Positions 35,944 through 49,512 of a DNA stretch of 64,000 nt are shown here, one piece after another. The DNA lies in the NCBI GenBank assembly GCA_003586115.2, contig QVOM02000057.1, positions 7,602,054 to 7,666,053 on the forward strand. Direction: 5' to 3'. The position numbers were made by a program, and so were the translations under genes. How positions within the stretch are numbered: the first letter of the stretch is position 1; every line of letters starts with the position of its first letter. Under the pieces are notes generated by a model. It searched no databases. It saw only the letters and a list, made by a program, of their open reading frames with translations, and was not told the DNA's origin. The DNA is from Salvator merianae (Eukaryota; Chordata; Lepidosauria; Squamata; Teiidae).

Positions 35944-36904
35944 CCATTCTCATTCTCATTCTCTTTTTCTCTTCTCGTTTTATTTTTGCCCTATCCAGGC
36001 GACAAAGAATTGCAACTTGCTGAAACAGTTTCAGATGCCAGAAGCAGTTTGCAGGGGCGATGGTATGTATGCAGACAGTTCCCATTTTCCCTTGTGCTGC
36101 ACAGACTTGGCAGGTTTTTGTGCCATTTCCTAAACCTGTTGACTTTCCTAAACCTGTTGATGCATTTTCTGGAATGCTGCAGCAGCTTTACAACAATTTC
36201 TGCCTGACCCATTTCGCTTGCAGCTGCCCGTTCGCTGCAGTTTCGCGGTGATCAGAAAACACACTTTGTACTATGTTACCATGCAAATGAAGATCAGCAT
36301 TCATTATCAGGTTTTTCTCCCTTTCTTTTTCACGTCCCCTTGCTTATGTCTCCGCAAAATAGGCTTCAAACAATGAACGGCTCAGTATTGTTAAAAATTA
36401 CCCAGCATTAACACAATTCAACATGTGTCTGTGCACATTCGAGCACAAATGTGCATCCAGTTTGGGTACTCAGTGCACTAAAAACACAAACAAGTTTCTC
36501 AGAATTGCGGCGAGGTTCAAATCCCTGCTGAAGAATTTTGAAGGGTAATGAAAGAGAAACAAGAGGACACAAATGACAAAACCCAGCAACACTAGGTTGC
36601 CCTGACGAACCGTTCTGAAATTGCGCGGGTCTTTGTCCTTTGGGTCTCCTTGTTACGTTTTCATATTCATGGGGCTTCTTTCTAGGAAGTGAAGCTAAGC
36701 CTGCCCTGAAAATTATGGGGTGGTAAGATGTGAACTGGCTGCTCCACAGAGTAATTTATTGCAGCAATGTGTTTTTGCTGCCATTTGTTCTGGCACTTTC
36801 TCCACTCTGATCCGTCTCTGAATTTTTGTTTAGAATTTTGTTACAATTTTGGATGGTTTTAACCTTTTGCTGTTTGTGATTTATTTTACTTTCTATTATT
36901 ATAC

Positions 36905-37100
36905 GGTGACGCTTTCAAACTGTGGTGCTGGGAAAAATGGTTGAGAGTCCCTTGGACTGCAGGGAGATTAAATCAATGTTGAAGGAAATCAACGCTGACT
37001 GTTCTTTGGACGGAGAAATCCTGAAGCTGAAGCTCATATCCTTTGGTCACATAATGCAAAGACAGGATTTGTTGGAAAAGACCCTGATGCTGAGGAAGAT
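36905..37100 (+). mobile_element. BovB (RTE) LINE fragment, end of ORF2
   Basis: Translation gives DAFKLWCWEKWLRVPWTAGR, then after a frameshift LKEINADCSLDGEILKLKL, SFGHIMQRQDLLEKTLML. These are the C-terminal words of the BovB reverse-transcriptase polyprotein (family form DAFELWCWRRLLRVPWTARR and LEKTLMLGKI). The copy is dead: it has a frameshift and a stop. BovB is abundant in squamates and in ruminants through known horizontal transfer, which is a main reason for calling the source a squamate. The fragment breaks directly into the GATA array. Confidence 0.9.
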
Positions 37101-37222
37101 AGATATAGATAGATAGATAGATAGATAGATAGAAAGATAAATAGATAGATAGAAATAGATAGATAGATAAATAGATAGATAGATAGATAGATAGAAAGAT
37201 AAATAGATAGACAGATAGATAG

Positions 37223-37253
<31 letters not shown>

Positions 37254-37414
37254 GAAAGATAAATAAGATAGATAGATAGATAGAAATAGATAGATAGATA
37301 AATAGATAGATAGATAGAAAGATAAATAGATAGATAGATAGATAGATAGATAAAAGATAAATAGATAGATAGATAGAAAGATAGATAGATAGAAAGATAA
37401 ATAGATAGATAGAA

Positions 37415-37451
<37 letters not shown>

Positions 37452-37486
37452 AAGATAAATAGATAGATAGATAGATAGAAAGATAA

Positions 37487-37533
<47 letters not shown>

Positions 37534-37569
37534 GATAGATAGATAGACAGATAAGACAGACAGATAGAT
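37097..37569. repeat. (GATA)n array, about 470 bp
   Basis: GATA units broken by AAATA, AAAGATAA and ACAGA variants fill about 470 bases. The array starts inside the BovB 3' region at 'gaggaagatagatatagata', so it probably grew from there. GATA arrays are a known feature of snake genomes (Bkm repeats) but also occur in other reptiles. Confidence 0.97.
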
Positions 37570-40500
37570 CGTCTTCAATTTCCTGTCGTTGTTGGCAGCT
37601 GATTCTACTTTCTGTCTAAGCTGGGAGTGTTTGCTTTGCTTGACATCTGATGGGCTAAAGGGATGCTTAGCTCCACATAAAGCTAAATCTTAGTGCAGGA
37701 CAACAAGTTACAGGATTTGGTTCCATTCTCCAAATGCACATAATAATCACTTCTAGAATCCCACAGAGCTGCAGGGTGGTTGCTGGGTAGCCCACCCACC
37801 CCGCAGTCGTCACCTTCAGGGAAGGCGAGGGTAGTTTTCTGGCAAGAGAGACTGCTCTGTCCTCTGGAGCAGTCAAGCCGTTTTCGGGACCCAGAAGCAC
37901 CTTTGCCTGCCTTGCACATCCTGTACGGCTGACCTCTCTCCTTTTCGTGACGCTGGTGCCCCCAAACATGGTTATGAGTAACATCTGGAAGATAAATACA
38001 GCTGAGGGATGCCTGGGCAAATGGTACAGTGGTCGCTTTACCACTTAATTGTTGGGTTGAAGCACGGAGGCCTCTGCTAGAAGATCGCTGATCCAAAATG
38101 GCTCCCTCGCTAAAGTCCCTGTCGGCTGTGGACAGAGATAATTTGCTGCTATTTTAAGTTTGACTGTACGTAACATGACTGGACGTGGAAGGGGAAACCT
38201 GACCAGGCACCATCTTTCTTTAATTTGATACCTTTTATGGTGTTAGAAGTCATGCTCACTTTTTTCAGAGTCCCCCTGAAAAAATTCTTCTGCCTTCTCC
38301 TCCAAATTAAGTGGCCTTCCCAAATCTCTTTGCCTTTTATTGTTTTATTATTTTTTGCCTGAGGAAGAATTCCTAGATTTGTTTTCCTCCTGGATGAAAT
38401 CTTGGTGGCAAGTCTAACCTTTTCCTAGCAAGTCTGGGAGTCCAGGAGGACAGGAAAAAGCTGATGTGCCTGAGAAAAAGAAATACGTGCTGAAGTGTGC
38501 CTGGCCCATGTTCTGCTCTGGCTCTGTTTCCACACGGTGTGATGGCCACTCCGTAACTCTTTAATCAGCACAATCCGTACCGTGAGATTGAATCGGAAGA
38601 AGGTCGTTTGGTCTGGTCTTCAGAGGTGAAGTCCAGAATGCCGGGCCTGGGGGGGCACCGGACGTCCTCCAGAGAGCGGCGGAAGGGAAGCAACCGGTAG
38701 CTCTAGGGCCATTTCAGCACACCGCCAATGTGAACCTGTCCCTTCTCTCTTGAACCTTGTTGGCAGGGCTTGGATGGGCTGACTCAAGCGCACTAGGAAT
38801 GCAGAAATGGCAGCGGGGCAGGAAAGAACTGTGGGTGGTGGAAGAAAGTTACATTCCACAAAACGCCCTGAGAGTCAGTGTCTACAGTTTCCTATCTGGT
38901 GGATGAAGGACACTTTAAGGACACTTTAGGGACACAGCTGGATTTTTTCAAGGGGATTGTTGACAGAAGACCCTTGGAAAAATTGCCGCTCCGTTGCCTG
39001 TTCTACACGGTAACTCAAAACACTGAATGGCCTGGAATTCCTTTCTCACCCCTTTGAACCTATTTTTTCCTCCTGGACGTGAGGAAGTCTTAATCACTGG
39101 GTCACGATCAGGTATTTTGCTTGCTTGTTTGCTTCAAGGAATTGAGAGGATTGGCTTTGGGAAAAGCCCATGAAAAGGTTTCCCTGCAAAAAGGGGGCAA
39201 TGGGTTCAATCCTTGGAATAAAAGAGAGGCAGTACAACGCGTCCAGCGACTGGCCAGTGCAAAATGTCCTCCTGCTCCTGGTCAGCGTCCAGTGCATCTG
39301 AACAAATAATCGAGATGCAACAAGTCCCTTTTTTATTTTTAGGGCATGAACATTTTTGCCAGTAGCCAAGCCAGTAACTTCTCCATGTTCTTGGGGAAGA
39401 ATTTGCTTATTCATTGAGGTGACCTTCCAACTTTCCGGGAAGGGTTGACCCTTGTGTGACCTTATGGGTTTGGAGGGCAACTGCTCCAGCCAGGGGGGGC
39501 TCCACCAGGGCCAAAACCCACAAGTCTTGCACTAACAAGCTATTATCTTTAAAAAAAAACCCACAAAAAAACTAACCCCCCCAATATTTTTCTCTACAGA
39601 ATCAAAACTGGTGAATTTTGTATTAGGAGTCGGCTTGCAAGCAACAAAAACCAAAACCCATTTCCAAGTTGTCAGCAAATCTGCATAAATGCAAAGCATC
39701 AATTGTATTTCTAGGCAAGTTTGGTCTCCCTCCTCCCTGAGCCATGATTTGGGGCCCCGGGCGCAACAGATCACCACGTACCATCATCATCCAGGTGATG
39801 TAGGAAAATGCCTTTTTCTCGGACAGAGCTTTGATCTTGGCTGATCAGGTTTATTTGTCTGTCAAAACCACCCAGGGTTTCTTTCCTGATACCAAAGACC
39901 ACTAAATTGCTTGACTTTTATCTATTTTGTTCATAAATGGTTTTGTAGCCTTTTTGGTGCCTGAAAACCATCTATGTTTATAAGCTCACAATGATCGTAA
40001 AGGAATTAGGAGAGGGGATGGTCCCCAGAAGAACACTAGAACGCAAGGCAAAGCATCCTTTGGGGGGGCAGAAATCCTTGGGGAAGATTTGCTGTTTGTC
40101 GAATTTTGCATGTTTCTGTACACGTTCGCGAAAATTATTTCTGAAAACAGTCTGCAGAGCTGGTGGGTTTGTTTTGGCTTTTTAAATGGTTTATTTTTAT
40201 TTTGCATAACCAAAACAAAATAACCCAGCCTTAAAGGAAATTGTTTGATGCTCCCATACATGTTTCATAATTTGAGCCCCCCAACCACCAACTTTTTTCC
40301 TTCTCTTTTTCTCTCAACAGCCAAATATAGCACAGTGTGAAATAAAATCCCGCATCTCTATTCCTCTAATGGCAATTACGGCAAGGGTTTCCCTTCTCCC
40401 CCTCCGATTCAGTGCCCAGGACAAAAAAGCCCCATTTTGACGACGTGGAAATGCTCCCAACGCCTGGCCCCAGCGCCCTCGCCCACCGGCTTACCCGCTT

Positions 40501-42510
40501 GACTCTCTGAGCCCCCTGCGAGACCTCGGCCCAGGCTCCCACGAGGTGATGGAAGGGCGTCAGCAGAGGACCTTAATGGCCCCGGGAAGAAAAGGGAACT
40601 GAAGGGAAAACCAACGGGTCTCTAATCTCCCTGAATGCACGCCTTTTGATGCATCCATCAATGTAGTGCGGGCTTTGTTTTCGTTTTTGCTAAGTCCCTT
40701 CTCACAGAGCCGTCAGCTGAAATTAGAAAATGGGGAAAATGGTTTGGGGAGGGTTTTTTTGTTTTTTTTTTGAAGACACCAAATGGGGCTTCTGGTCTCC
40801 AACACGCAGAGTGCCACCGAACCTACAGGATCACTTTAAAGTCTCCCGGGAGACGGATTCTGAGCCCTGCATGCTGCAGGTGTGGTCTGCCCGCCCAAGC
40901 GGAGAACAATAGAAGTACCAAGGGGGCCTGATCCACCCAAACATCCCTATGCAGAATCCTTGTGGAAAGGAAGTTGCCTTTTGCTCAGAGCGAGCCTCAT
41001 CTCGGTGGAGGCCATGGGGGAGCACCTTCTGGTGGATTGGGCCTTGGAGACGCAGACAGGACGACCTTCAGACTCTCCACCCACAGTCTCACCTTGACCC
41101 TGCAGAAAATGCCTCCTCTTGGCCCATCTCTTTTGCGAAACACCATTCCACCCTCAGGGAAGATTTCTGACTCGTGGCCTGGGCCAATCTGCTCGATAAG
41201 GTTCTGGGCCACGCCCTGTCATTGTCAGAACTGCAGCAGGTGAGACAGCTTTGCCAAAGTGCCTTTTTGGGGCCGAAGCAAAAAGTGACGTGGACTTAGA
41301 TTGCACATCTGGCTTCCATGGACTGTGGCCCACGGATTCAGCAGGAGAGGGTGGGATATCTCACCTGTGTATTGCTGTGTATTCGGGAGGTAGGTTGGGG
41401 AGGAAAGACCGGGTGGATGAACGTACCCAAGATACGACGTGGATGGGGAGCATTTTTTGCCTTTCCTAAAATACTAGGGTCAGAGGTCACCCAGCAAGGC
41501 TGAACTCTCAAAGAATGTGCCGTTGGCTAGCAACAGGTTCGACCAACTCCACAGAGATCAGGGCACTCAATGGCTGTGGGCCCTGATGGCAGCGGGAGCT
41601 GTTCTGCCTCCGAAGGGCAGCTGAGGGGAGATGGTTGAGAGGGTGAGCTGTGGGCCTCCGTCCTGCTGGGGGCTCTCTGGGCTTGGGTGGGCCACAGGCC
41701 TGGTCCAGCGAGGCCCTTCTGGGCTCCTAGGCGCTTTTCTTTATAGTAGGGGGCTGTCCCCTGTGATGCGGGCAAAACATGGGGATGCAGAACCAAACTT
41801 TGAGGAGAAGTGGATTCCGACCACTTCAGGGAAGTTTGAAAAGGATCATCTCTGGGGTGATTTAAAAGCTTGTGGGTTTGTCGCGCGAACCGCTCACACC
41901 CTACCTTGATCACAAATGAGACCGTTTTAGTTCTGTGTGTCGGGCCAGAGGTGTTTCCCATAGCTGCATCCTGCCCGCCGCTTGGGGCCAAGAAGGTGTT
42001 ACCTAAGCATATGGGAGTTTACAGTCAGAAGCACAAGAGAGTTTACACCCAAAGGCCCCTCTCACTGCTTTCCCCTGTCCCTGTGATTTATTTCTTGGAT
42101 CTGTAGAGAAAGAAGGTGCTATTCTTGAGAAATTGCAACTCCACGAACCAATAACAAATTTAAAAACAAGAAGCAGACGAACCAAATTTCTCCCATAGAG
42201 CCATGAAGCTTGAGGGAACCTTCGCGCAACGGAGACGCTGGCGTGGTGAATTGTCTTGTTTTTCTAACCAGGTGAAGCCGAGGAGGCAAGTTCCCAGGGC
42301 AAAAATCCTCCCCTCGTTGCTAAACTTGGGGAAGAAAAACATGTCGCTGAAACGGCATCCCTATGAAAACACAATAGGATCAGGCTGAGAGTCTACAGTC
42401 TCGGAGGCAGTTGGTGATTTAAAGCGTTCTTTCTTCCCCAGGGGGTAATATGCCACATCCTGAACAGCTCCATAAACCAAAATATTTCATCTTGGCATTT
42501 CTTGTTTTCT
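37570..42510. other. Intergenic stretch, no gene recognised
   Basis: No coding exon with a known family motif was found. Segments 40300-40420 and 40620-40740 are repeat-free with homeodomain-like and ATTA words and could be regulatory; this is inference only. The rest is unexplained single-copy-looking sequence. Confidence 0.45.
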
Positions 42511-42554
42511 CTCCTTCCTTCCCTCCCTCCCTCCCTCCCTCCCTCCCTCTCTCT
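42511..42554. repeat. (CCCT)n microsatellite
   Basis: CCTT then CCCT units, followed by a CT/T-rich tail to about 42571. Confidence 0.95.
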
Positions 42555-42993
42555 TTTCTTTTCTTTTTTTGTTTGCAAAACCCGGCCCTCTGCACTGAGC
42601 ACTCTAGAGGCTTTATTTTATATATATATGCATAAAATGGGCCAAAAAAATAGGTACTACACATTTTCAAACTAACTGTGACAAACAAATGAGGCTTCTC
42701 CTTTTTGTCGTGGGCTTAAATGACTCTTAGAAATGAGTACATAACATTAAATAACTTAGAAACACAACCGAGTCTGGATTGTCCAAAAGATGAGAACATT
42801 GTTTTCCCTGACATTCTTGAGATACTATGGATAGAAGAAGAAACAATCATTTGACCCCACAAGACGAAGTCAAAGTGGCCTTGGATCCAAGTTAGAATTC
42901 CTACAACGTTTTGCTTTGGCTGCATCTGCACTGTGACACTGACCCATATGGGTAGCATTGATGGACATGGAAGAACTTGAGGGAGGAGCTACC

Positions 42994-43092
42994 AGTAGCA
43001 GCCAGAAGCCCCTCCCACTACTGAGAGCTGGTTTGTGAGGTCACGAACCAGCTTTTGTCAGGGGGAGGAGCTTCTGGTTACACCCACCCACA
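42994..43092. mobile_element. Fold-back MITE, family B, copy 1
   Basis: GCCAGAAGCCCCTCCC pairs with GGGAGGAGCTTCTGGTT, and GAGCTGGTTTGTGA with TCACGAACCAGCTT around a turn near 43038. The same arms recur at 56668-56810. The target duplication was not found and the true ends may be further out. Confidence 0.6.
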
Positions 43093-43795
43093 CCGGCCAC
43101 CATGGGATGTGTGCTTGGGCATCGTGGCGCAAAGTGTACGGCTAAATAAGCCATTTGCTGTGAAAACAGAAGAAGGAGGGAAATTCTGCTTGAGCGAGAT
43201 ATCCACGGGATTTTGAATAAAAGTTTTAATAAGTTGGGCAATTTTAATGAACAGGTAGAACGGCTGCCTGGACAGCAGAGGATCATGGGTTGGATTCAGG
43301 GTTTCCTTGAAACAAGATAATAGCAAACCACTTCTGTGCAATTGCCAAGAAAACGGCAGGGGCCAACGAGATTTGAGGATATCCCTGACTTTCCTACTTT
43401 TGCTAGGAGTTTGCCTCAAATGTGAGTTTGTGAGCATTCTATGTGCTTGGACTGTAGCAAACTAAACTTTCCTGCCCTTGGTAAGTGAGCAAAGTGGGGT
43501 CAGTAGATTATATTCCCTTTTATCATCCTTCCAATGGGGACACTGGCACCTCCACAGTTATGCAGCTTTCCAGGCAGTGGCAATGATTTCTATATTTCTC
43601 TCTCCTTGGCCAATTCAGAAGTACTCAACACAGAAAAGATAGTGAATTCTATGTGAATTCTTTTTTTTTTCAGAAGAGCAGAGGTTTTTACTATATATTT
43701 CATATGATTTCAGTTTGATTATCTTCACTTTTATTATATATATCTACGTGAAAAGTGTTGCAAATTCTTAATTTTACAGTAATAAAGTTACAAAA

Positions 43796-43838
43796 CAAGA
43801 AAAAGGAGAAGGAGGAGAAGGAGAAGGAGAAAGACCAG
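43796..43838. repeat. (GGAGAA)n purine run
   Basis: Short run of GGAGAA/GGAGGAGAA units. Confidence 0.85.
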
Positions 43839-44716
43839 AGGGTAGGCTTTCAGATAAAAATCCGTGCTTTAGGGCATTTTGTTTATATGATTGTGTTTAC
43901 AACAATAAATGATATCAAACAAGCCTACTACTTACAAAGACTGGGAAGCAGAATAAAGGAGAAATGACTGAAAGTTAAAATATTTGGAAACAAATTCAGG
44001 GAGCAATGACACCATTCAGAAGTTAAACAGAATCTTCCAGTGGGGTGTATGAACTATGGCAGAATTTCTAGGGGTTTGTGGAAGCAGGGATAACGGAATA
44101 ATAATATGGTATGTATAAGATAAACAAATATAAGATAATATGAAGTTAATTTTTTTAAAAAAACAGTGTGATTGTGTTTATAAATGGATTTTGTCTGTTG
44201 CATATGGATAAATATATTTCTCCTTATCATCATTTTTGCATTTTGGTACATCCGCACCCACAGTGTATATGTTTCCTTTCAGTAAAAGCATTTTAAGAGA
44301 TTTATTTCATAGCAAATAGGGAGAATCCCTTTGGCTTATCTAGAGTGCTTGAATGAAACCTAGAATTTTGCCATCCCTTGACTGAGTACAGAACAGTGGG
44401 GGAAAAATTGGAATGATAGGATCAATTCCACACACTTCCAGAAAAAAAAATCTTGGAATGCTGATAGGAAGGTAGTTCTCTATATTTTGCATTTTTCTGC
44501 CAACTTGGGTGTGTCTGTGTTGCAACAACTGAACCATGCTGCCTCCTTCTGGCAGAAATGTAGAATAGCACTCAATGACATTCCCCATTGAGTAATCAGT
44601 AAAGAACATCTGTTACCCAGAATCTCCAAAAGTAAGTTGCAATGGAGGCATTTATTTTATCTGTCATGATTTTCAGTCCCTGAGCAATATTTGTCCATTT
44701 TTTCAGTCTTTGCTTT

Positions 44717-44717
44717 N
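44717..44717. other. Ambiguous base
   Basis: A single n in the sequence. It marks an uncertain call, which supports treating the HSP70 frameshift with caution. Confidence 1.
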
Positions 44718-45329
44718 AGTCACCAAAAACAGGAAACTCTGCTCTCCTCAGACCATGTGCTCACGCCGTGTGCTTCTCTTTGTCCTCTTTCAAAAAAGTA
44801 CCCTCCTTCTACTTCAACCAAGCAGGAACTGGCTAGCTCCTCCCACTTGAGGTTTGAACACATTAAAGGTTTTTCCTAAAATGCAAGCGTTCGAAAATTC
44901 TCCTAATCCAGCTTTCTGTTTCCAGCAATGGCTGAATTTATCAAATTTAATTTCTCATACATTTATTCTATTTCTATGTCAGTTTGAATTCTATGTCAGT
45001 TTGAGAATTATATTTACAAAATTCAGAGGACTGAAGAATTGTAAATAATTTGGTTTGCAAAATGTTTGGGGAAATGAAAAATGTTTTAAAAATTGCATCT
45101 GTAAGTGCACTTAGGAATGTGTCTCCCACCATTATGAAGGGTTTGAAAGAAAATCCATGCCCCTCTTCTTTTTCCATGACTTCTGAATTTTCAGACGTAG
45201 AAGTTTTTCAGAGCCAAGGTGTAAAATGGGCTGACAATCATGGATGGACCAGTCTGTGAACTTTTCAAATTCTCCATAAGCCATTCAAATTAAAGGTAGT
45301 TATGTGAATCAATGACAATGCCTAAATAT

Positions 45330-45465
45330 TGTGGTGGGGAGTTCCATAGTGTCATAGTGTGAGCCAAATTGTTTTTTTCACCTGCCCCAACCCTTCCTGC
45401 ATTCAGCTTCATCAGATGATTTCATTAGTATTATATGGAGAAAAACCTTCCTTGCCCGCATCTTT
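45330..45465 (-). repeat. CR1/L3-type LINE fragment, antisense
   Basis: The series gtggtggggagttccatagt, cattcagcttcatcagatga and tatggagaaaaaccttcctt follows, in order, the conserved antisense 3' region of amniote CR1/L3 LINEs. The copy is old. Boundaries are approximate. Confidence 0.55.
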
Positions 45466-48400
45466 CCTCACAGGAGAATTTATGGATGCTGCTCCATTTC
45501 TGAATCCAACAACTACCACAAAATGCATGAGAAGGACCGCACAATTGATGCATTGCTCGTGACTTCTGTACCTCAGTTCATGCAAGGAACAGACCCACCT
45601 TCAGTTCCAGCACACAAAGGTTTAAGGAGCTTCTCCCTTCTGAGGGATGTGAGCCCTTCCCTCCCCCCACAGCCTTGCATCTGAAGAAGGACATCAAGGA
45701 CGGGCATTCATGCAGAGTTGCAACTTGAAATCCATTCCCACAGAAGTTTTGGAAAATTACTTCACTAGATATAAACAGCAGATATAAATACAGCCTTGAG
45801 AGAGGTCTAAAACTCTAATTTTCTTATACACTGCTGACACCTACTGGCACAGATCTTACACTATTCAATAGTGACTTAAACATGTTTCAGATTTGAAAGT
45901 CTTGGAACTCAGTCCTTTGCACTTATCCTGGCTCACTACTCTACCAGTTTTTTCCCCCTGGCAAAACATTCATGTTTTCAGCCCAGACTCCACGCATGGT
46001 CTCAAAACTTCCAGTTTTATTCGAATGATATGGTCTTTCCAAGAGGAGGGACATTTTCACATTCATGGGGCCATGACAGAGGAGGCCATGATCTGTCCAG
46101 TCACACACGGGCGGCAGCTGTAGACAGAGCAATGAGCCGAGTCTCTTGGGTGGGCCTAAAAACATGGGGCCACAAATTCTTAAAATATTTGAGCCACAGA
46201 ATGGGCTTCATAGATCAGTGTCTTCAGTGACCTTCTGAGTGCAAGGCAACTGGCCCATCTGACCAACTCAGGTGAGTTGAAAATAAGATGACCTACCTCA
46301 AGGCATTCAAGCTGGAGAGAAGAATTATCCAAATAAATTGTCCATGTGAATTATCCAAACTCCTGAATTCAGTGCAGAGTTGGGGCAGGACTTATGCAAG
46401 GCAGTGCTGAGTGAAAGTGCAGTTTCATCTTTTAAAATATTTTATTGCAAAGCAGAGGTGTGACTGAAAAAGGCTGAAGAGTCAACACGAAGCCCAGCGA
46501 ACATTTCTGCACTGAACACCAGCTCCAGTGCCGTTCTTAACAGCACCTCCCTCTCTATTAAAGAAGTGTCTATTATTTACGAGATGAGGAATCCATGCAA
46601 AGAGATGGTTTCAGGGCAAAGAACCGGGGAGGGGAGGGTTCACATAAGAAAACGGCCGGCAGGCTAGGTGAAATGGCTCCGTCAAGGTGCGCCTGCTGCC
46701 CACTCTGGGCCTTAGGCACCTCACGGCATTTCACTCTTCACGCTCCATCTGCTCCGGTCTTTTTTTAGACGCCCTCCCAGCCCTCCCCAGCCTGGCTCCT
46801 CTTTTAAACTCACGCTCCGATCCTGGCTCAGCTACCACTTAGAGATGCCAGCTCCAGAACAGGTGGTTCTGTCCGCTGATTTATCTCTGGGCTGCCTTGA
46901 AACCAAGAGGTGGGGACACCTCTGAATGTATGTCGGGGGGGAGGCACGTTGGATGGATTTTAGTGGCACCAGGGGCCTCTCCCTTCTTCCCTTCCGCCTC
47001 GCTGCCCCTTCGGTCCCTTGTCATCTCCGGCCCCCATCCTGTCCAGGGAAAGGCAGGCGTGGGGTCCCTGTAATTCCCAACCGGGACGCAGGGTTAGGGA
47101 CATCCCTGTACTGCTTCCCCGAAATTTCTCTAGCAGCAATGCCAATTTTGAGGAATGCCCATTTTGAAAAGGGTCTTTTGAAGTCCAGCCAGTTTCAGGT
47201 TGGGCAGCCTTTGTCCTGGGGTCTGCTTTGCAGAGTTGGGATATGGCATGCGAAGGGAAAGACAGAAGCCTGAAAAATATCCCAAAGAGCAATTCCAAAG
47301 AAAATGCAGTCACAAACGCCTGCCAGTTCATATGGAGCTCTGGCCTTGTCCAGCTTGGACATAGCGCTACACCACATCAGCGGGCATCTTGCGGATTTCG
47401 CCTGGGGGACCGTGGCCCCCTTGGGCACTTGCGTGGGTTTGGAGGGGCGCACGTGCGTGGTCCGTGCCCGGACAAGGTGTCACTTACTGAAATAAAACCA
47501 ATCCTTTCTGGGACGTGCCTTTGGACCCTCCCCCAAAATCTGCCTTTAGGATCTAAAATACAGTGGCCTATTTTTAAAGCATCCGCTTGGGACCTTTGCC
47601 TTTTGGGGGACAGATCAAGTTGCAGTTCTCAGCTGTCTTGGGTTCTCAGCGCTGGTTGGGAGCAGTTCTGGCATCTTGTCTTCGATATCGGAAGAGGCCA
47701 GAAGCACGGCGGTGCTTTCTCTTTCCTTTTGCTTTTTTCCAAGAGAGCAGATCGCTTCCCCTTGGGAGTTCACCAGGTGACTTTCTACTGCATGCTGAGG
47801 TAGGTGCCTGACGTGTGTTGCACCTACGGTCGTACTCTGTAATTTTTTTTTTAACATTGTTAAATTCTGTGTAAGGTGCAGGTTGCCTCCCCAGAAAAGG
47901 TCACTGGCCCATTATGAAGTCTATTCAAAGGCAAGGATTTAGAAAGCACAAAGGGATCACCGAGGCAAATGCCCTATTGCAAGTTGTGTTGCTTTCCACA
48001 ACTGGGGGAATCTTCCATTCATTCACTCATTTATCTGCACACCTAGTTTAGAAGACGTTCACTACCGCTTTGGTACTTTGGCAACTGGATCCTTCCCAAG
48101 GATAATCAGAGATATTTTTGGTAAAACGTCTGCAGGGCCAAGAAATGCACCTCTTGCAACTGATGAGAGTAAAACCTGTCAATTCCTAAAGTGCTACAGT
48201 GTTCTTCTTGTTGCTGTTATTGCTAGTACCATTGTTATTATTATGGTGGGGGCCACAGTCACAGGTGGTTTTAGATCCTGTGATCTGAGGATCTAGGAAT
48301 CACGGTGGCATCGCCGTAGTAAATGAGCTGTTTGGATGAGGGTTTTTTGTAAAATCAGTGGAACGTCATTGTCGCTGAAATCTTTATCTTTTCTACTGCT

Positions 48401-49209
48401 CTTGGCCCAGGAAGGGCGTTAGCTGTCTTACCAAGTGCCAACAGCTTCAAAGTGCCGCCTGAAGCTCAAGGGACGGCATCGGATCTCAGATGAGATGTGC
48501 ATTTTAGGGGGGCGCCCTTGCCCATAAGAGGTTCCCCGGCACTTCCTTGGCCGAAGAACCAGGCCAGAATGAAACTTGTTCTGGATGGGGAAGGTTCCTC
48601 AGACCTTACGGTGGTGTGAGTGGTGGAGCGCAATGGAAGCAACCTACCTACTAGTCCATAGAAGAAATGGTCCATCAATTTTTTAATGCCCCCAACTCGG
48701 CCAGGCAAAAGAAAAAAGCTGCCAAAGCCACTATAAAACCACCAAAATGTCCAGAACATTTGACTCAGAGCAGCAGGTTTGGTTCTAAGCCCGCAAGAAC
48801 CCCCTTTTCGGAAGCAGGTGTCCAGCTGTGCATTCCGTATCCTTGAAACTGCCTGCTCTAAAACCAAACATTCCAGTTTGGGTCATTTTGCACTACCTGT
48901 TGCTGCTACCAGGAAAACCTTCTCTGGTCTTGGTATGAATTCCAGAATGGGCAGCACCAAGTCCAAGTGGTTCCTCTCCAGTGGAAGGTCAAGATGGCAA
49001 AGAACTTGAGGGTTTAGGAGCAAAATTCAACTGCTAAGACCAGGGACCACCTGAAACAAAGCTACACCAGGGACGGATGTTTATTGCTTGAGGCTGCCGA
49101 GAAAAAAAGGGATCTGAACAAACTCTTAGGATGCCTTGGTTCTTCTCTGCCAAATGCATGAAAGATTTGTTGAAAAGTCCTTGGTAAGAACACTGTGCCC
49201 TGTGATGCT
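45466..49209. other. Intergenic stretch, nothing firm recognised
   Basis: Open frames such as 47228-47803 (+) have no domain or splice support. The part near 46500-46610 has a repeat-free, conserved-element look but no evidence beyond texture. Confidence 0.45.
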
Positions 49210-49512
49210 AAAAGCCATAAGAAGAAGAAGAAGAACTTGGTCTTTATACCCCGCTTTTCTTGGCCGAAGCTGACTCAAAGCGGCTTACAAGGTTATTTTT
49301 CGCCCGAAAGCTTACGTCTGTCTATCTTCCGCGTCACACAATGTGATGCTCCCTATTTATCTACTTGCAATTACTTGCTTTCAACAGCTAAGTTGGCTGG
49401 AGCTAGAGGCCAGTAGAGGGCGCTCATCCCCTCTACACAGCAGATAGGGGCCTTGAACTCCGATCCTCCTATTGAAAGATCAGTGCCTTAGCCACCTGCA
49501 CCACCGTGCCTG
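49210..49512. repeat. Dispersed sauropsid repeat, SINE-like
   Basis: A GAA microsatellite at 49217-49237 leads into acttggtctttataccccgc and aaagcggcttacaagg, words that recur widely in squamate genomes. The segment ends with gccttagccacctgcaccac. It looks like a SINE or LINE tail, and I cannot name the family. Confidence 0.5.

Noticed and set aside
36973..37578. 201-residue Ile-Tyr-Leu-Ser repeat protein on the minus strand
   Set aside because: It is a translation of the GATA array.
47228..47803. 191-residue plus-strand frame
   Set aside because: No recognisable domain; no conserved look to the wobble positions that I could see.
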